64,000 nt of DNA from Alphaproteobacteria bacterium (GCA_016699735.1 CP065008.1:496001-560000), one strand, 5' to 3'. Positions 7,909 through 18,110 are shown, counted from the stretch's first letter. Notes: generated from the letters alone by a model not told the origin. Translations and numbers: made by a program.

Positions 7909-9285
7909 TTGTTCAAAAACAGCATAAAAATAACCGCCTTCGGGGTTTTTTTCGCCCTGCTTTTTCTGCTTCAGGCCTCCCAAGCCCACGCCCAGCCGAA
8001 ATCGACCACGGTCATCCGCGACACCGAGATCGAGAACATCATTAAAAAATGGTCTGCACCGCTCTTGCGGGCTGCGGACCTCAACCCTGACAGCGTCAGG
8101 ATCGTCCTGATCCAGAGTCCGGACGTCAACGCCTTCGTCGCGGGCGGATCGAACATCTTCATCTACACCGGCCTGATCGAACTCACGCAAACTCCCGGAG
8201 AGTTGATCGGCGTACTGGCTCACGAAATAGGCCATATCTCGGGCGGTCACCTGATTAAGACCCGCGATGCGCTCGAACGCGCCTCTTACGAAAGCATGAT
8301 CGGTACTCTGCTCGGCATCGGCGCGGCGATTGCCACCGGCGAGTCCGGAGCGGTTCCGGCACTCTCCCTGGGATCGAACTCGATGGCGATGCGCCGCTTT
8401 CTCGCGCACAGCCGGGTACAGGAATCCAGCGCGGATCAGGCCGCCCTGACCTTTCTCGAAAAGGCGGACATAGATCCGGCAGGGCTGGCAGGTTTTCTCG
8501 ACAAGCTGAAATCCGAATCCCTGATGCCCGCCGACCAGCAGAGCGAATACATCCAGACCCACCCGATCCTCGAGAACCGTATGGAGGCGCTCCAAACCCG
8601 CATCAACGCCTCGCCCCATAAGGGAAAGGGTTACCCCGAAGCCTGGAAAAGCGAACACGCGCTGATGAAGGCTAAGCTGATGGCCTTCATCAATCCGGGC
8701 CAGATCCCGTGGGCTTACGACGACCGCGACAATTCCGAGGCCGCAGCGTACGCTCGGGCAATCGCCGCCTACCGCAACAACGAGGTTGAAGACTCCCTGA
8801 AAAAAATCGGCGCCTTGATCGACCGCGCCCCGGAGAACCCGTATTTCTTGGAGTTAAAGGGCCAGATGCTCCTCGAATACGGCCGACCGGAGGAGGCGCT
8901 CTCCGCCTACCGCAAGGCTCTGACGATCATACCGGACGCCCCCCTGATCCGCGCCGCGCTGGGCCACGCCCTGATCGAGAGCAAACCTTCCGGTCCTCAG
9001 CAGGAAAAACAGTTTCTCGGTGAGGCGATCAAGGAACTGGAGCGGGTACTCAACGACGAGCCGCGCTACGCACTGGCCCACCGCTTGCTCGCCACGGCCT
9101 ACGGTAAAAACGGTCAGACCGATATGGCCAAGATTCACCTCGCCGAGGAAGCCCTCCTCCAGCAGAACTTCGACTACGCCCGCCAGCAGGCGGAAGGCGT
9201 GGTCAACTCCGCGCCGAAGGACAGCAGGGAGTGGCGTAAGGCAAAAGATGTGTTATCTTACCTCGACACGCATGAAAAGGGGTGA
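7909..9285 (+). CDS. Periplasmic M48-family metalloprotease with TPR repeats (BepA-like)
   Basis: A 458-residue protein starting with TTG. The signal peptide (about residues 1-28) precedes an M48 peptidase domain with the zinc motif HEIGH at 105-109 and the third ligand in ESSAD (172-176). The C-terminal half (about 280-450) has TPR-like helices (AYARAIAAYRNN, ALSAYRKALTIIPDAPLI, ALAHRLLATAYGKNGQ). BepA/YfgC proteins of this layout act in the periplasm on outer-membrane protein and LPS-transport assembly. The next gene (DsbA-like) starts 64 nt downstream, a plausible envelope quality-control pair. Confidence 0.9.
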   Translation: MFKNSIKITAFGVFFALLFLLQASQAHAQPKSTTVIRDTEIENIIKKWSAPLLRAADLNPDSVRIVLIQSPDVNAFVAGGSNIFIYTGLIELTQTPGELIGVLAHEIGHISGGHLIKTRDALERASYESMIGTLLGIGAAIATGESGAVPALSLGSNSMAMRRFLAHSRVQESSADQAALTFLEKADIDPAGLAGFLDKLKSESLMPADQQSEYIQTHPILENRMEALQTRINASPHKGKGYPEAWKSEHALMKAKLMAFINPGQIPWAYDDRDNSEAAAYARAIAAYRNNEVEDSLKKIGALIDRAPENPYFLELKGQMLLEYGRPEEALSAYRKALTIIPDAPLIRAALGHALIESKPSGPQQEKQFLGEAIKELERVLNDEPRYALAHRLLATAYGKNGQTDMAKIHLAEEALLQQNFDYARQQAEGVVNSAPKDSREWRKAKDVLSYLDTHEKG

Positions 9286-9349
9286 CTTTTACGCCCCGAG
9301 CGACGAATATGCTTTGATGATGACCTGTGAGTTTCGAAAGGAGAAACCC

Positions 9350-10120
9350 TTGATCCGCGCCCCTAAAACCTTGAAAAATACGATGTTATTGATGTCTGTG
9401 GCCGTTCTGACCATCTCCACGCCACTCTCCGCGCGTGCCGAAGGAGCCTTCACCCCCGAGCAGAAAAAGGAATTGGAGGGTCTCTTCAAGGACTACATCA
9501 TGAACAACCCGCAGGCCATCATGGACTCCGTTCAAGTCTATCAGATGAAAGAGCAGGAACGGGCGCAGAAAAGCGCTGAGGAAAAACTCTCAGAATACAA
9601 GGATAAGCTGACCCAAAGCGACCTCCCTTTCACCGGAAACCCTGAGGGCGATGTGACGGTCGTGGAATTTTTCGATTTCAACTGCGGATACTGTAAGAAA
9701 GCATTCGAGGACGTGACGAAAGTCCTTGAGGAGGACAAAAACCTTAAGGTCGTGTTTATTGATATGCCGATCCTCAGTGACAAGTCCCAGGTGATGGCAA
9801 AAATGGCCATGGCTGCGTATAAACAGGGCAAGTATTTCGAAGCCCACAAGGCCTTGATGAACTTCCGCGGCACTCAAACCGAGGAGAATTATCTCAACGC
9901 CTTGAAGGAAGCAGGCTTGGACGTAGAAAAAATCAAGACCGACATGGCCAGCCCGGATATCGACATGGCGATCCAGAAACATCTTAAAATCGCCAACGAG
10001 TTGAACATCCGCGGTACGCCGGGCTTCGTTATCGGGGATCAACTCCACCCCGGCTATATCGGCTTGGATGGTCTGAAAATGGCAATTCAGGATGCCCGCT
10101 CCGGCCAGAAGAAACAATAG
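9350..10120 (+). CDS. DsbA-family thiol:disulfide oxidoreductase
   Basis: A 256-residue periplasmic protein. The chosen TTG start at 9350 has AAAGGAG 6 nt upstream and gives a good signal peptide (TMLLMSVAVLTISTPLSARA). An N-terminal helical part (EGAFTPEQKKELEGLFKDYI) resembles the oligomerisation helix of Com1/ScsC-type proteins. The thioredoxin fold follows with active site CGYC in FFDFNCGYCKKAF and cis-Pro loop RGTPGFVIG. The likely role is disulfide formation or isomerisation in the periplasm. It follows the M48/TPR protease and precedes a second DsbA-like gene. Confidence 0.9.
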   Translation: MIRAPKTLKNTMLLMSVAVLTISTPLSARAEGAFTPEQKKELEGLFKDYIMNNPQAIMDSVQVYQMKEQERAQKSAEEKLSEYKDKLTQSDLPFTGNPEGDVTVVEFFDFNCGYCKKAFEDVTKVLEEDKNLKVVFIDMPILSDKSQVMAKMAMAAYKQGKYFEAHKALMNFRGTQTEENYLNALKEAGLDVEKIKTDMASPDIDMAIQKHLKIANELNIRGTPGFVIGDQLHPGYIGLDGLKMAIQDARSGQKKQ

Positions 10121-10143
10121 ATCTGGAGAGGAGAGGGGCCGGA

Positions 10144-10764
10144 ATGTTTTTCAGAGGCCTCAGTATCGCGCTTCTGCTGCTCGCGGTTTATGTTGGCATA
10201 AGTTTTTTCCAGCTTAGGTCTGAGCTTTTTAAAGTCTACGACGCTCCGCCGGAAGCCGTTATTGGAGCACAAGACGCTGACCTCACGATTGTGGAGTTTG
10301 TGCTCTACAGTTGTGAGGCTTGTCGATCTATATTCGGTCCCTTCCAGGCCGCGATGAAGAAAGATGGCAATATCCGCTACATCCCGCGCCCTGTGGCCTA
10401 CGAAGACGAAAATCCCGGACAGTCCGAGCGCGTCTATCTGACCTATGCCGCCGCCAAGCAGGGGAAATTCGAGCAAACCTTCAACTACCTGATAACCAAT
10501 GACGTCACGCTGGATCAGCGCGGGTACGAGGACTTGGCGGGAGAATTAGGTCTCGACCTTGTGCGCCTGAAAACCGATATGGAATCCGAAGATGTCAAAA
10601 AGTCTCTGGCGGAAAATGAAAAATTTTTCGAAGAATGGAGGCTCCAATCAGCTCCAGCCTTTTTGATGGGCGAAAAGGCCATTTTCCGCATCAGATCGAC
10701 AGACGAAATCCCGACCGAGGAGGAATTTATCGGGATGTTTGAAAAGGCCCGCAGTTTTTTCTAG
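10144..10764 (+). CDS. Second DsbA-like thioredoxin-fold protein
   Basis: A 206-residue protein with an uncleaved-looking N-terminal hydrophobic anchor (GLSIALLLLAVYVGISFF) and a thioredoxin-fold DsbA domain. The active site is CEAC in VEFVLYSCEACRSIF; the cis-Pro loop reads SAPAFLMG in place of the usual T-P. It lies 23 nt after the first DsbA-like gene, so the two are probably cotranscribed. The unusual dipeptide and membrane anchor suggest a different redox role from the soluble partner. It is probably membrane-bound with the catalytic domain in the periplasm. Confidence 0.8.
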   Translation: MFFRGLSIALLLLAVYVGISFFQLRSELFKVYDAPPEAVIGAQDADLTIVEFVLYSCEACRSIFGPFQAAMKKDGNIRYIPRPVAYEDENPGQSERVYLTYAAAKQGKFEQTFNYLITNDVTLDQRGYEDLAGELGLDLVRLKTDMESEDVKKSLAENEKFFEEWRLQSAPAFLMGEKAIFRIRSTDEIPTEEEFIGMFEKARSFF

Positions 10765-10810
10765 ACTGGGTCGGAAAGTAACGTAACGAAAAAAATATAA
10801 AGTCTCTCAC

Positions 10811-11248
10811 ATGAAAAAAATCATCATCCTCAACGGCCCGAACCTTAATCTTCTCGGCATCCGCGAACCCGAAATCTACGGCACGACAACCCTCCGCGAT
10901 CTGGAGGATATCTGCCACCAGAAGGCCTACAGCCTGGACATGAAAATCGACTTCCGCCAGACCAATCACGAAGGCGAGCTGATCGAATGGGTGCAGGAGG
11001 CGCGGGGCATTTTCGAAGGCATGATCCTTAACGCCGCGGGCTACACGCATACCTCGGTCGCTCTGCACGACGCCCTCAAGATTGTCGATATGCCGATCAT
11101 CGAGGTGCATCTGACCAACCCGAAGCAGCGCGAACCCTTCCGCCATTTCTCCTTTGTGGAGTTGGCCGCGTCCCATTCCATCGTCGGCAAGGGGCCGGAC
11201 GGCTACACCGAAGCCATTGATAAACTGTCGGAAATATTGGGAAAATAG
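10811..11248 (+). CDS. aroQ: Type II 3-dehydroquinate dehydratase
   Basis: Third step of the shikimate pathway, 3-dehydroquinate to 3-dehydroshikimate, as a cytosolic dodecamer. The 145-residue length is typical. Visible signatures are IILNGPNLNLLGIREPEIYG with the catalytic Tyr, the FRQTNHEGELIEW segment, NAAGYTHTSVALHDAL, and the catalytic His region IIEVHLTNPKQREPFRH. It precedes accB and accC in the same direction, the usual alphaproteobacterial order. Confidence 0.96.
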   Translation: MKKIIILNGPNLNLLGIREPEIYGTTTLRDLEDICHQKAYSLDMKIDFRQTNHEGELIEWVQEARGIFEGMILNAAGYTHTSVALHDALKIVDMPIIEVHLTNPKQREPFRHFSFVELAASHSIVGKGPDGYTEAIDKLSEILGK

Positions 11249-11327
11249 GGTGCCAGACTTCCTCCTTCCCCTTTCGGGCGGAAGTCGCTAATATGCGCCC
11301 GTAAAAAAGAATTAACGGAATACCGGA

Positions 11328-11786
11328 ATGAAAATTGACGCGAAAGCCATTAAGGAACTGGCGGAGATCCTTGAGGAAACCGGCCTGACGGAAATCGAAG
11401 TCGCGGACGGGGACAAGATCATCCGCGTCGTGAAGGGATCGAGCTTTGTGGGCGCCCCCGCGGCGGCGGCCCTTCCCGCCTATATGCCCTCCGATCCGGC
11501 GGTGCCGCAGATCGCCAATATGGAATCCCCCGGCACCGTGGCCACCGCCCACCCCGGCGCAGTCAAATCGCCGATGGTCGGAACCGTCTACCTGCAATCC
11601 GAACCCGGCACGCCGAAATTCGTCGACAAGGGCACCAACGTCAAACCCGGCGACACGCTCCTGATCATAGAGGCCATGAAGGTCATGAACCCGATCAAGG
11701 CCGACCGCGCCGGCACGGTCACGCAGGTGCTGGTCGAAAACGGCCAGCCCGTGGAATTCGGCGACGTCCTGCTGGTCATCGAATAA
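11328..11786 (+). CDS. accB: Biotin carboxyl carrier protein of acetyl-CoA carboxylase
   Basis: Carries the biotin on which carboxyl groups move in the first step of fatty-acid synthesis. 152 residues: an N-terminal helical part (MKIDAKAIKELAEILEETGL), a Pro/Ala linker, and a C-terminal biotinyl domain with the biotinylated Lys in EAMKVMNPI (Lys118). The gene is followed 19 nt later by accC, its functional partner. Confidence 0.96.
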   Translation: MKIDAKAIKELAEILEETGLTEIEVADGDKIIRVVKGSSFVGAPAAAALPAYMPSDPAVPQIANMESPGTVATAHPGAVKSPMVGTVYLQSEPGTPKFVDKGTNVKPGDTLLIIEAMKVMNPIKADRAGTVTQVLVENGQPVEFGDVLLVIE

Positions 11787-11805
11787 GGCGCAGGCACAAA
11801 CCGTC

Positions 11806-13155
<1,350 letters not shown>

Positions 13156-13221
13156 AAGGCCTGAAACCATCAGAATCTGCGGATTTTTTACAAATTCCTG
13201 TAAATTCGTCATAATAGGGCC

Positions 13222-13908
13222 ATGCAGCTGGTCCTCACCACCGAACTCTTGCTCGAAGCCTATAAACAGGGTCTCTTCCCGATGGCCCAGAGCGCCCACA
13301 GCAAATACATCCACTGGGTCTGCCCCGAACTGCGCGGCCAGCTCCCGATCGCCGACCTGAAAATCTCCCGCAGCCTCCAGAAAATCGTTAAACGCCAGAC
13401 GATGCGCTCCGTCTTTTACACGATCCGCATCAACACGGCGTTTGAACAGGTCATCGACGGCTGCGCCCGCAAAATGCCCGACAGGCCGGAGACCTGGATC
13501 AACGGCCAGATCAGGGAGGCGTGTGTAAGGATGCACAGGGAGGGCCACGTCCACAGCGTCGAATGCTGGCAGGGCGACGAACTCGTCGGCGGCCTCTACG
13601 GCCTCGCGATTGGCGCAGCGTTCTTCGGCGAAAGTATGTTCTCCATCCAGCCGAACGCGAGTAAGGTGGCATTGGTCCATCTCTGCGCCCGCCTCTGGCG
13701 CGGCGGCTTCACTCTTCTCGATACGCAATTCGTGAACAACCACCTGCAGCAATTCGGCGTCTATGAAATGCGCTACGAGGACTATATTAAGGTGCTGCGC
13801 GAAGCCGCCAAAACCCCCGCCGACTTCCTCCTCCCCGGCACCAGCGAGGCCGAACTCATCGCCCGCTATTTTAAGATGCGGGAGGACGAAAAGATTTACG
13901 GGGAATAA
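13222..13908 (+). CDS. aat: Leucyl/phenylalanyl-tRNA--protein transferase
   Basis: Adds Leu or Phe to proteins with N-terminal Arg or Lys, creating N-degrons for ClpS/ClpAP. 228 residues with the family motifs AYKQGLFPMA, WINGQIREACVRMHREGHVHSVECW, GGLYGLAIGAAFFGESMFS and LLDTQFVNNHLQQFGV. The partners clpA (20.1 kb) and clpS (25.9 kb) are in the same window, so the whole pathway is encoded close together. Two accessory genes follow before the conserved DUF2155 gene. Confidence 0.95.
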   Translation: MQLVLTTELLLEAYKQGLFPMAQSAHSKYIHWVCPELRGQLPIADLKISRSLQKIVKRQTMRSVFYTIRINTAFEQVIDGCARKMPDRPETWINGQIREACVRMHREGHVHSVECWQGDELVGGLYGLAIGAAFFGESMFSIQPNASKVALVHLCARLWRGGFTLLDTQFVNNHLQQFGVYEMRYEDYIKVLREAAKTPADFLLPGTSEAELIARYFKMREDEKIYGE

Positions 13909-13914
13909 CAAACA

Positions 13915-14409
13915 ATGTTTATGTTAAGCTCTACACGGAAAAAACCCAAAGGCCTGCCCGCCTATCGGGAGTATTTGTGGCAAAACAAAGATAAATTCCC
14001 GCCAGACCTCTTTGAATGGATCATCTGTGGATTATATTACGATTTTGATAGCCACCTCTGGCCTCACGACGCATGGCTGGAATCCTTTACGTTTAAGGAA
14101 CACGCCTCCGGCGAAAGGGATGAAATCAGAAAACTCGGCCTCGAGATCAAGCTCCTCTGCGCCTGCCATGATCACAATATAACCCTTACTTACAGCAACA
14201 TCCGATCCTATAAGCTATCTGGAATCGATATGCATAGTGGTTTCATGCTTAATTGCCACTGTGACTGGATTATGGACGAATACAGAATATCTAAAAACGG
14301 CTTTTTGATTCACGAAATCGAATGGGCAGGCTTAAAACCCACCGCCCGCTGGTTGATTGAGTGCGAAGACATAACTTTGAATATCGAAAAAAAACTTGAG
14401 AAAAAATGA
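13915..14409 (+). CDS. Hypothetical protein, first gene of a coupled pair
   Basis: A 164-residue soluble protein of unknown family, rich in aromatic residues and His/Cys (LWPHDAWLESFTF, LLCACHDHNITLTY, LNCHCDWIMDEYR). There is no signal peptide or membrane segment. It starts 6 nt after aat and its last codons overlap the next start by 4 nt (ATGA), so the pair is translationally coupled. The local base composition looks more AT-rich than aat and the DUF2155 gene, which suggests later insertion into a conserved block. An immunity-protein-like role is possible but nothing shows it. Confidence 0.6.
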   Translation: MFMLSSTRKKPKGLPAYREYLWQNKDKFPPDLFEWIICGLYYDFDSHLWPHDAWLESFTFKEHASGERDEIRKLGLEIKLLCACHDHNITLTYSNIRSYKLSGIDMHSGFMLNCHCDWIMDEYRISKNGFLIHEIEWAGLKPTARWLIECEDITLNIEKKLEKK

Positions 14410-14897
14410 AAATTGAAGATTTAGTCCAGGAGATACACCGCTGCTTCGGAAATGCCGACTACCCCGGCGATGACCGGATCACCGATCGCGATAAATTCGA
14501 TGATGAGGCAAAAGATATAAAAGAAGCTTTTCAAGGTGTACGCTGGCAGGAAATCACACTCACATGGTTGCAGGATACTTTTAGGGGCGACAAGGGTGCT
14601 GTACTCGTATTGATGTCGGAGGCGGGCGCATTATATTACATTCCTGCCTTTATGATGATATGTATCAAAGATCTTGAAGAGTCTGACACCGCTTACGATA
14701 GTTTGATAAAATACCTGACTTTGACTTCATACAACGAAGCCGAATTTCTCTCTGCTTTCAAAAATATTGAGAAGGAAAAAGGTGCGTGTATCGCGCACTT
14801 CCTGCTTAAAATGAAAGAAATGACTTCGGGAAGTATTGCTTCTGATGACGCCCGATGCGCCTACGAAAGCTACTGGAAAAAGTATATCACCGAGTAG
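14406..14897 (+). CDS. DUF6714-like hypothetical protein
   Basis: A 163-residue cytosolic protein. The pattern VQEIHRCFGNADYPGD near the start, EAFQGVRWQEITLTWLQ, and SEAGALYYIPAFMMICI resembles the DUF6714 family, whose members share an 'EAF-G-W ... YYLPAF' core and have no established function. It overlaps the preceding gene by 4 nt and converges on the DUF2155 gene with a 10-nt gap. The assignment is from memory of the family pattern, not from a search. Confidence 0.55.
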   Translation: MKIEDLVQEIHRCFGNADYPGDDRITDRDKFDDEAKDIKEAFQGVRWQEITLTWLQDTFRGDKGAVLVLMSEAGALYYIPAFMMICIKDLEESDTAYDSLIKYLTLTSYNEAEFLSAFKNIEKEKGACIAHFLLKMKEMTSGSIASDDARCAYESYWKKYITE

Positions 14898-14907
14898 ACA
14901 ATATTTT

Positions 14908-15720
14908 CTAATCCGGAAACCCCTGCGTCTCGTCGTCGATAATCTCAACCTCCACCGGCGTCGGCTCCGGCACACGGTTGACCTCCTCTTCCGGTGCAAC
15001 CTCCGCCTCCGGCGCCTCTTCAACATCCGGCGCAACCGGAACCTTCAACTCCTGCATCCCGTCTTCCGCCCCGTCGCCCTCGACCGCAGGCGCCTCGGGA
15101 ACCTTCAATTCCTCCGTCGCCGCCTCAGGCGCAACCGCATCCTCCGGCTTCTCCCCGCTTGTCCCCGTCGTCGTCAACCCCTGCAGCAGACTGTCAAACG
15201 TCTTCGGCTCTGGCGGCTGCGGGGCGTCCGTCGCCACCCCGTCCCCGCTGGCGGTCGCGCTCGGGGTCGGGGCACCCTCGGCCCCCATGCAATCCAAAAC
15301 CCACACATCATAAATAGCGTGGTCCATGGGCGAGAGAGCGGGGGAGGACGAAAACATCCACCCGCTGAACACCCACTCTGACTCCCCATCGTCCTTTTTG
15401 CGCCCCTTCTCCGGCGTATCTTCCCAGATTTGCAGGAACGCCGCGGCTTCGGGCAGATCGACGGGCGAGGATTTCTGGCACGATTGCACCTTGATGAACA
15501 GCGACCCGAATTTCAGGGTGCTGCCCACATCCGCCTCGAACGTCATGGTCCGCGCCGTGGTTTTCTCAAGCGTCCGCAGCTTGATGCGCGGCTGCTCGCT
15601 CATCTCCCGCGCATGAGAAATGCCCGCGAAGACCAGAGCGGCGCAAACGGCGATAAAGGTCAGGCCGTTTTTAATCCGGCACAGCCTCTTCGGAATTATC
15701 GGAGGAGGATTTCTTTTCAT
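14908..15720 (-). CDS. DUF2155-domain secreted protein with Pro/Glu-rich tail
   Basis: 270 residues from the start at 15720 (MKRNPPPIIP). A signal peptide (FIAVCAALVFAGISHA) precedes the DUF2155 domain: LRTLEKTTARTMTFEADVGS, LFIKVQSCQKS, then FSGWMFSSSPALSPMDHAIYDVWVLDC. The last 110 residues are a disordered Pro/Glu/Ala tail with repeats of ELKVP. DUF2155 proteins are common in alphaproteobacteria next to aat and NDUFA12, as here; their function is unknown. The start overlaps the 3' end of mlaD by about 50 nt, so an internal start or translational coupling is possible. Confidence 0.8.
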   Translation of the reverse strand: MKRNPPPIIPKRLCRIKNGLTFIAVCAALVFAGISHAREMSEQPRIKLRTLEKTTARTMTFEADVGSTLKFGSLFIKVQSCQKSSPVDLPEAAAFLQIWEDTPEKGRKKDDGESEWVFSGWMFSSSPALSPMDHAIYDVWVLDCMGAEGAPTPSATASGDGVATDAPQPPEPKTFDSLLQGLTTTGTSGEKPEDAVAPEAATEELKVPEAPAVEGDGAEDGMQELKVPVAPDVEEAPEAEVAPEEEVNRVPEPTPVEVEIIDDETQGFPD

Positions 15721-16159
15721 CTTGCAGGCTGAATATGAATTTACCCAAAAGCTGTTCAAGGTTCTGCGGCGCTTGCGTGTATTGAATGCGCCCGCCCGGT
15801 TCGATCATGGCCTCGTCCGCCCCCGGCTCCAAAGATAGATAAAGCCCGCCCAGCAAACTCTCGCTGCTGATCAGCGCGGCGGTGTCGGAGGGGAGCTTAT
15901 ACGCCGGGTCGATATCCAGATGCACCCGCGCCAGATAGGTATCTTGCAGCAATTCCACGTCGCGCACGGTCCCCACCTTCACCCCGCTGATCTGCACCTT
16001 GTCGCCGGATTTCAGCCCGCCGACGCTGGAAAAATCGGCCGTGACTTCATAGCCGCCCGTGCCGCCGACATCCGCCTTCTTATAGCCGTAGGAAAGGAAC
16101 ATCCCCGCTGCGGCGATGACCACGCCACCCAGAACCGTTTCGACCACACTGCGCTTCAT
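15671..16159 (-). CDS. mlaD: MlaD-like phospholipid-transport substrate-binding protein
   Basis: A 162-residue MCE-domain protein with one N-terminal membrane anchor (SVVETVLGGVVIAAAGMFLS). The MCE core is visible: YEVTADFSSVGGLKSGDKVQ, ISGVKVGTVRDVEL, and LISSESLLGGLYLSLEPG. MlaD hexamers sit in the periplasm on the MlaFEDB complex and move phospholipids between the membranes. Other mla genes are not in the window. I chose the ATG at 16159 over in-frame upstream codons because it places the anchor at the true N-terminus. The C-terminal tail is short and Ser/Glu-rich. Confidence 0.88.
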   Translation of the reverse strand: MKRSVVETVLGGVVIAAAGMFLSYGYKKADVGGTGGYEVTADFSSVGGLKSGDKVQISGVKVGTVRDVELLQDTYLARVHLDIDPAYKLPSDTAALISSESLLGGLYLSLEPGADEAMIEPGGRIQYTQAPQNLEQLLGKFIFSLQDEKKSSSDNSEEAVPD

Positions 16160-16249
16160 CTTGACCTCGTAAACAGACAGAAGAATAAGAACGGATGATT
16201 GAGGGTTAAACAAAAACGCAGCAAATCTCAAGCCCCCTCAGTCGGCTCA

Positions 16250-16645
16250 TCAATCGGGGGGAGTCCAGGCTTCATAGTCCCCGGTAGCTTTATCCCGCCG
16301 TCCGCCCTGCAGAATATGCCCCGGCGGGCGATAAGCGCCCGTCGTCCCCGTCATATTCGGCTGATGCGGCTGCTGCCACGTCCGGCGGAAAGAGGGCGCA
16401 TCGTCGCGGGGCAGGGCATCCGTCTGGTGATGCAGCCACCCGTGCCACTCCGGCGGCACCTTGGACGCTTCAGCCTCCCCCTGATAAACCACCCAGCGGC
16501 GCGTATATTTATAACCCTTGCGCGGCTTGGCCTCGTAATAACGGTTGCCGTAAGGGTCCGTGCCGACCTTCTTGCCGCTGGAAAACAGCGTGATCAGCAT
16601 CGTATAGGCCGGGGACTGCGCGCCGAAAAAACTGAGAAAACCCAT
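16250..16645 (-). CDS. NDUFA12/B17.2-family complex I subunit
   Basis: A 131-residue homologue of the respiratory complex I accessory subunit NDUFA12, which in alphaproteobacteria is encoded away from the nuo operon. Key features are TLFSSGKKVGTDPYGNRYYE, RRWVVYQGEAEASKVPPEWH, GWLHHQTDALP and the PYRPPGHIL-type C-terminal motif (here GAYRPPGHIL). It lies next to mlaD and DUF2155, the usual alphaproteobacterial order, and is good lineage evidence. Confidence 0.92.
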   Translation of the reverse strand: MGFLSFFGAQSPAYTMLITLFSSGKKVGTDPYGNRYYEAKPRKGYKYTRRWVVYQGEAEASKVPPEWHGWLHHQTDALPRDDAPSFRRTWQQPHQPNMTGTTGAYRPPGHILQGGRRDKATGDYEAWTPPD

Positions 16646-16723
16646 AATCCGAAAATCCTTAAAAGGCTTGCTAAGCCGTGGCGATTATGGCAGAGGAAGA
16701 GTCAAACGAAAAGGACAAAAAAT

Positions 16724-17185
16724 ATGGATATCAAGGCCAAACTCAAGGAACTCGGACATGACCTGCCGGAGGCGGCATCACCGGCGGCGAACTACGTGCC
16801 CTTCGTGATGTCCGGCAAATCTCTGCACATCGCGGGGCAGATTCCCTTCCTGAACGGCCAGCCGATGCACAAGGGCAGACTCGGTGAAACCCTCTCCAAA
16901 GACGAAGGCGTAAAGGCCGCCGAGGCCTGCGCCCTCAATATTCTGGCACAGGTCAATAAGGCCGTGGGCGGCGACTGGTCGAAAATTGCCCGCTGCGTCC
17001 GCCTGGGCGTCTTCGTCAACTGCACGGGCGATTTCATCGACCAGCCGGAGGTCGCCAACGGCGCCTCCAACCTCATCGCCGCCGTAATGGGCGAGGCGGG
17101 CAAACACGCAAGAGCGGCTGTCGGCGTTCCCTCCCTCCCCCGCGGCGTAGCCGTAGAAGTGGACGCCCTGTTCGAACTCAAATAA
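16724..17185 (+). CDS. RidA/YjgF family protein
   Basis: A 153-residue protein of the RidA family, longer than canonical RidA and of the 'LGHDLPEAASPAANYVPFV' subgroup. RidA proteins hydrolyse reactive enamines and imines formed by PLP enzymes; this subgroup is less well characterised and may lack that activity. Family features seen are HIAGQIPFLNGQPMHKGRLG, AALNILAQ-type helix and SLPRGVAVEVDALFEL. The start is the ATG at 16724; it is divergent from the NDUFA12 gene. Confidence 0.9.
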   Translation: MDIKAKLKELGHDLPEAASPAANYVPFVMSGKSLHIAGQIPFLNGQPMHKGRLGETLSKDEGVKAAEACALNILAQVNKAVGGDWSKIARCVRLGVFVNCTGDFIDQPEVANGASNLIAAVMGEAGKHARAAVGVPSLPRGVAVEVDALFELK

Positions 17186-17248
17186 GTTGGTCGCATCTCC
17201 ATCTTTATGTATAATTCCCGCAGGGCATAAACACTAGGCGGGAATCCG

Positions 17249-18100
17249 ATGGCCAAACCCATCTTTATGTACCATCTGACCTCGGCGGGGCAGGGCGATG
17301 AAACCCTGCGCTCCCTCTTCGAGCACCACGCGCAGACCATCGGCCCCGAATGGATCCCCGAGGCCGGGCAGCGCAACGGCTTCTTCGTCTCCAGCAGCCT
17401 GACCCGCACCCGCAATATCGGCCAGATCCCGCCCGATAAAGATATGCTCAAGGAAATGAAGCGCCCGAAAGTAGGGCGGGAAATCATCGCCACCGTCGAA
17501 TGCGATTTCTCCGAGGGGTGGGACATCGATTACGAGGACAGCCCCGAACTCGCCAAAATAGCCTTCTTCAACTTCGCTGAGCAACTCGAACAGGTGCCGC
17601 CCGGCCGCATCGTGCTGTTCGACGGTACGGCAATACAGGCCATCCGCGCCGTGAATGACGCCACCCGCGACGGTCTGGAACTGGACGTCGTCACCCCCGG
17701 CCAGCCGGGGCAGGAGACGCTCTTCATGCCGTGGGATTCCCCGATGGACACTCCGCATTTGAAAAACCTCAGAACCCTGTCCCCGCAACGCCTGAACGCG
17801 TATATACAGGAACTGAAAAACCAGCCGCGCTTTTCCGAAAATGCATTGCTGCAGGGTCTGCGCGACTACCTTGTCGAAACAAAAGGGGCCGAATACCGCA
17901 CCCACGAGGAAAAAATCATCCGTGACACCATTGCGAGCCTCGAACGCCGCGCCGAACGCGACAATCCGATTCAGCCGCAAGCGGTCAGCCTGAAATACAG
18001 CGGCGCGCAGCCCCTCAAAATCATCAGCATGGAAATGCTCGGCCCCCGCAACCGCTGGGAGCCCGTCGAGCCGCCGCCCAATCCGCCCGAACAGACTTAG
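17249..18100 (+). CDS. Hypothetical cytosolic protein
   Basis: A 283-residue protein with no signal peptide or membrane segment. The start (IFMYHLTSAGQGDE, then NGFFVSSSLTRTRNIGQIPP) faintly resembles the opening of ADP-ribosyltransferase-like folds (Tyr-His, then a 'GFFVS' strand), but no catalytic Glu motif can be assigned, so no function is claimed. The C-terminus ends in a proline-rich tail, PPPNPPEQT. A decayed copy of this tail lies at 18841-18921. The next gene follows after 10 nt. Confidence 0.6.
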   Translation: MAKPIFMYHLTSAGQGDETLRSLFEHHAQTIGPEWIPEAGQRNGFFVSSSLTRTRNIGQIPPDKDMLKEMKRPKVGREIIATVECDFSEGWDIDYEDSPELAKIAFFNFAEQLEQVPPGRIVLFDGTAIQAIRAVNDATRDGLELDVVTPGQPGQETLFMPWDSPMDTPHLKNLRTLSPQRLNAYIQELKNQPRFSENALLQGLRDYLVETKGAEYRTHEEKIIRDTIASLERRAERDNPIQPQAVSLKYSGAQPLKIISMEMLGPRNRWEPVEPPPNPPEQT

Positions 18101-18110
18101 GATTCAGACC

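Noticed and set aside
13915..14897. Toxin-antitoxin pair
   Set aside because: The size and overlap fit, but no toxin or DNA-binding motif is visible in either protein.
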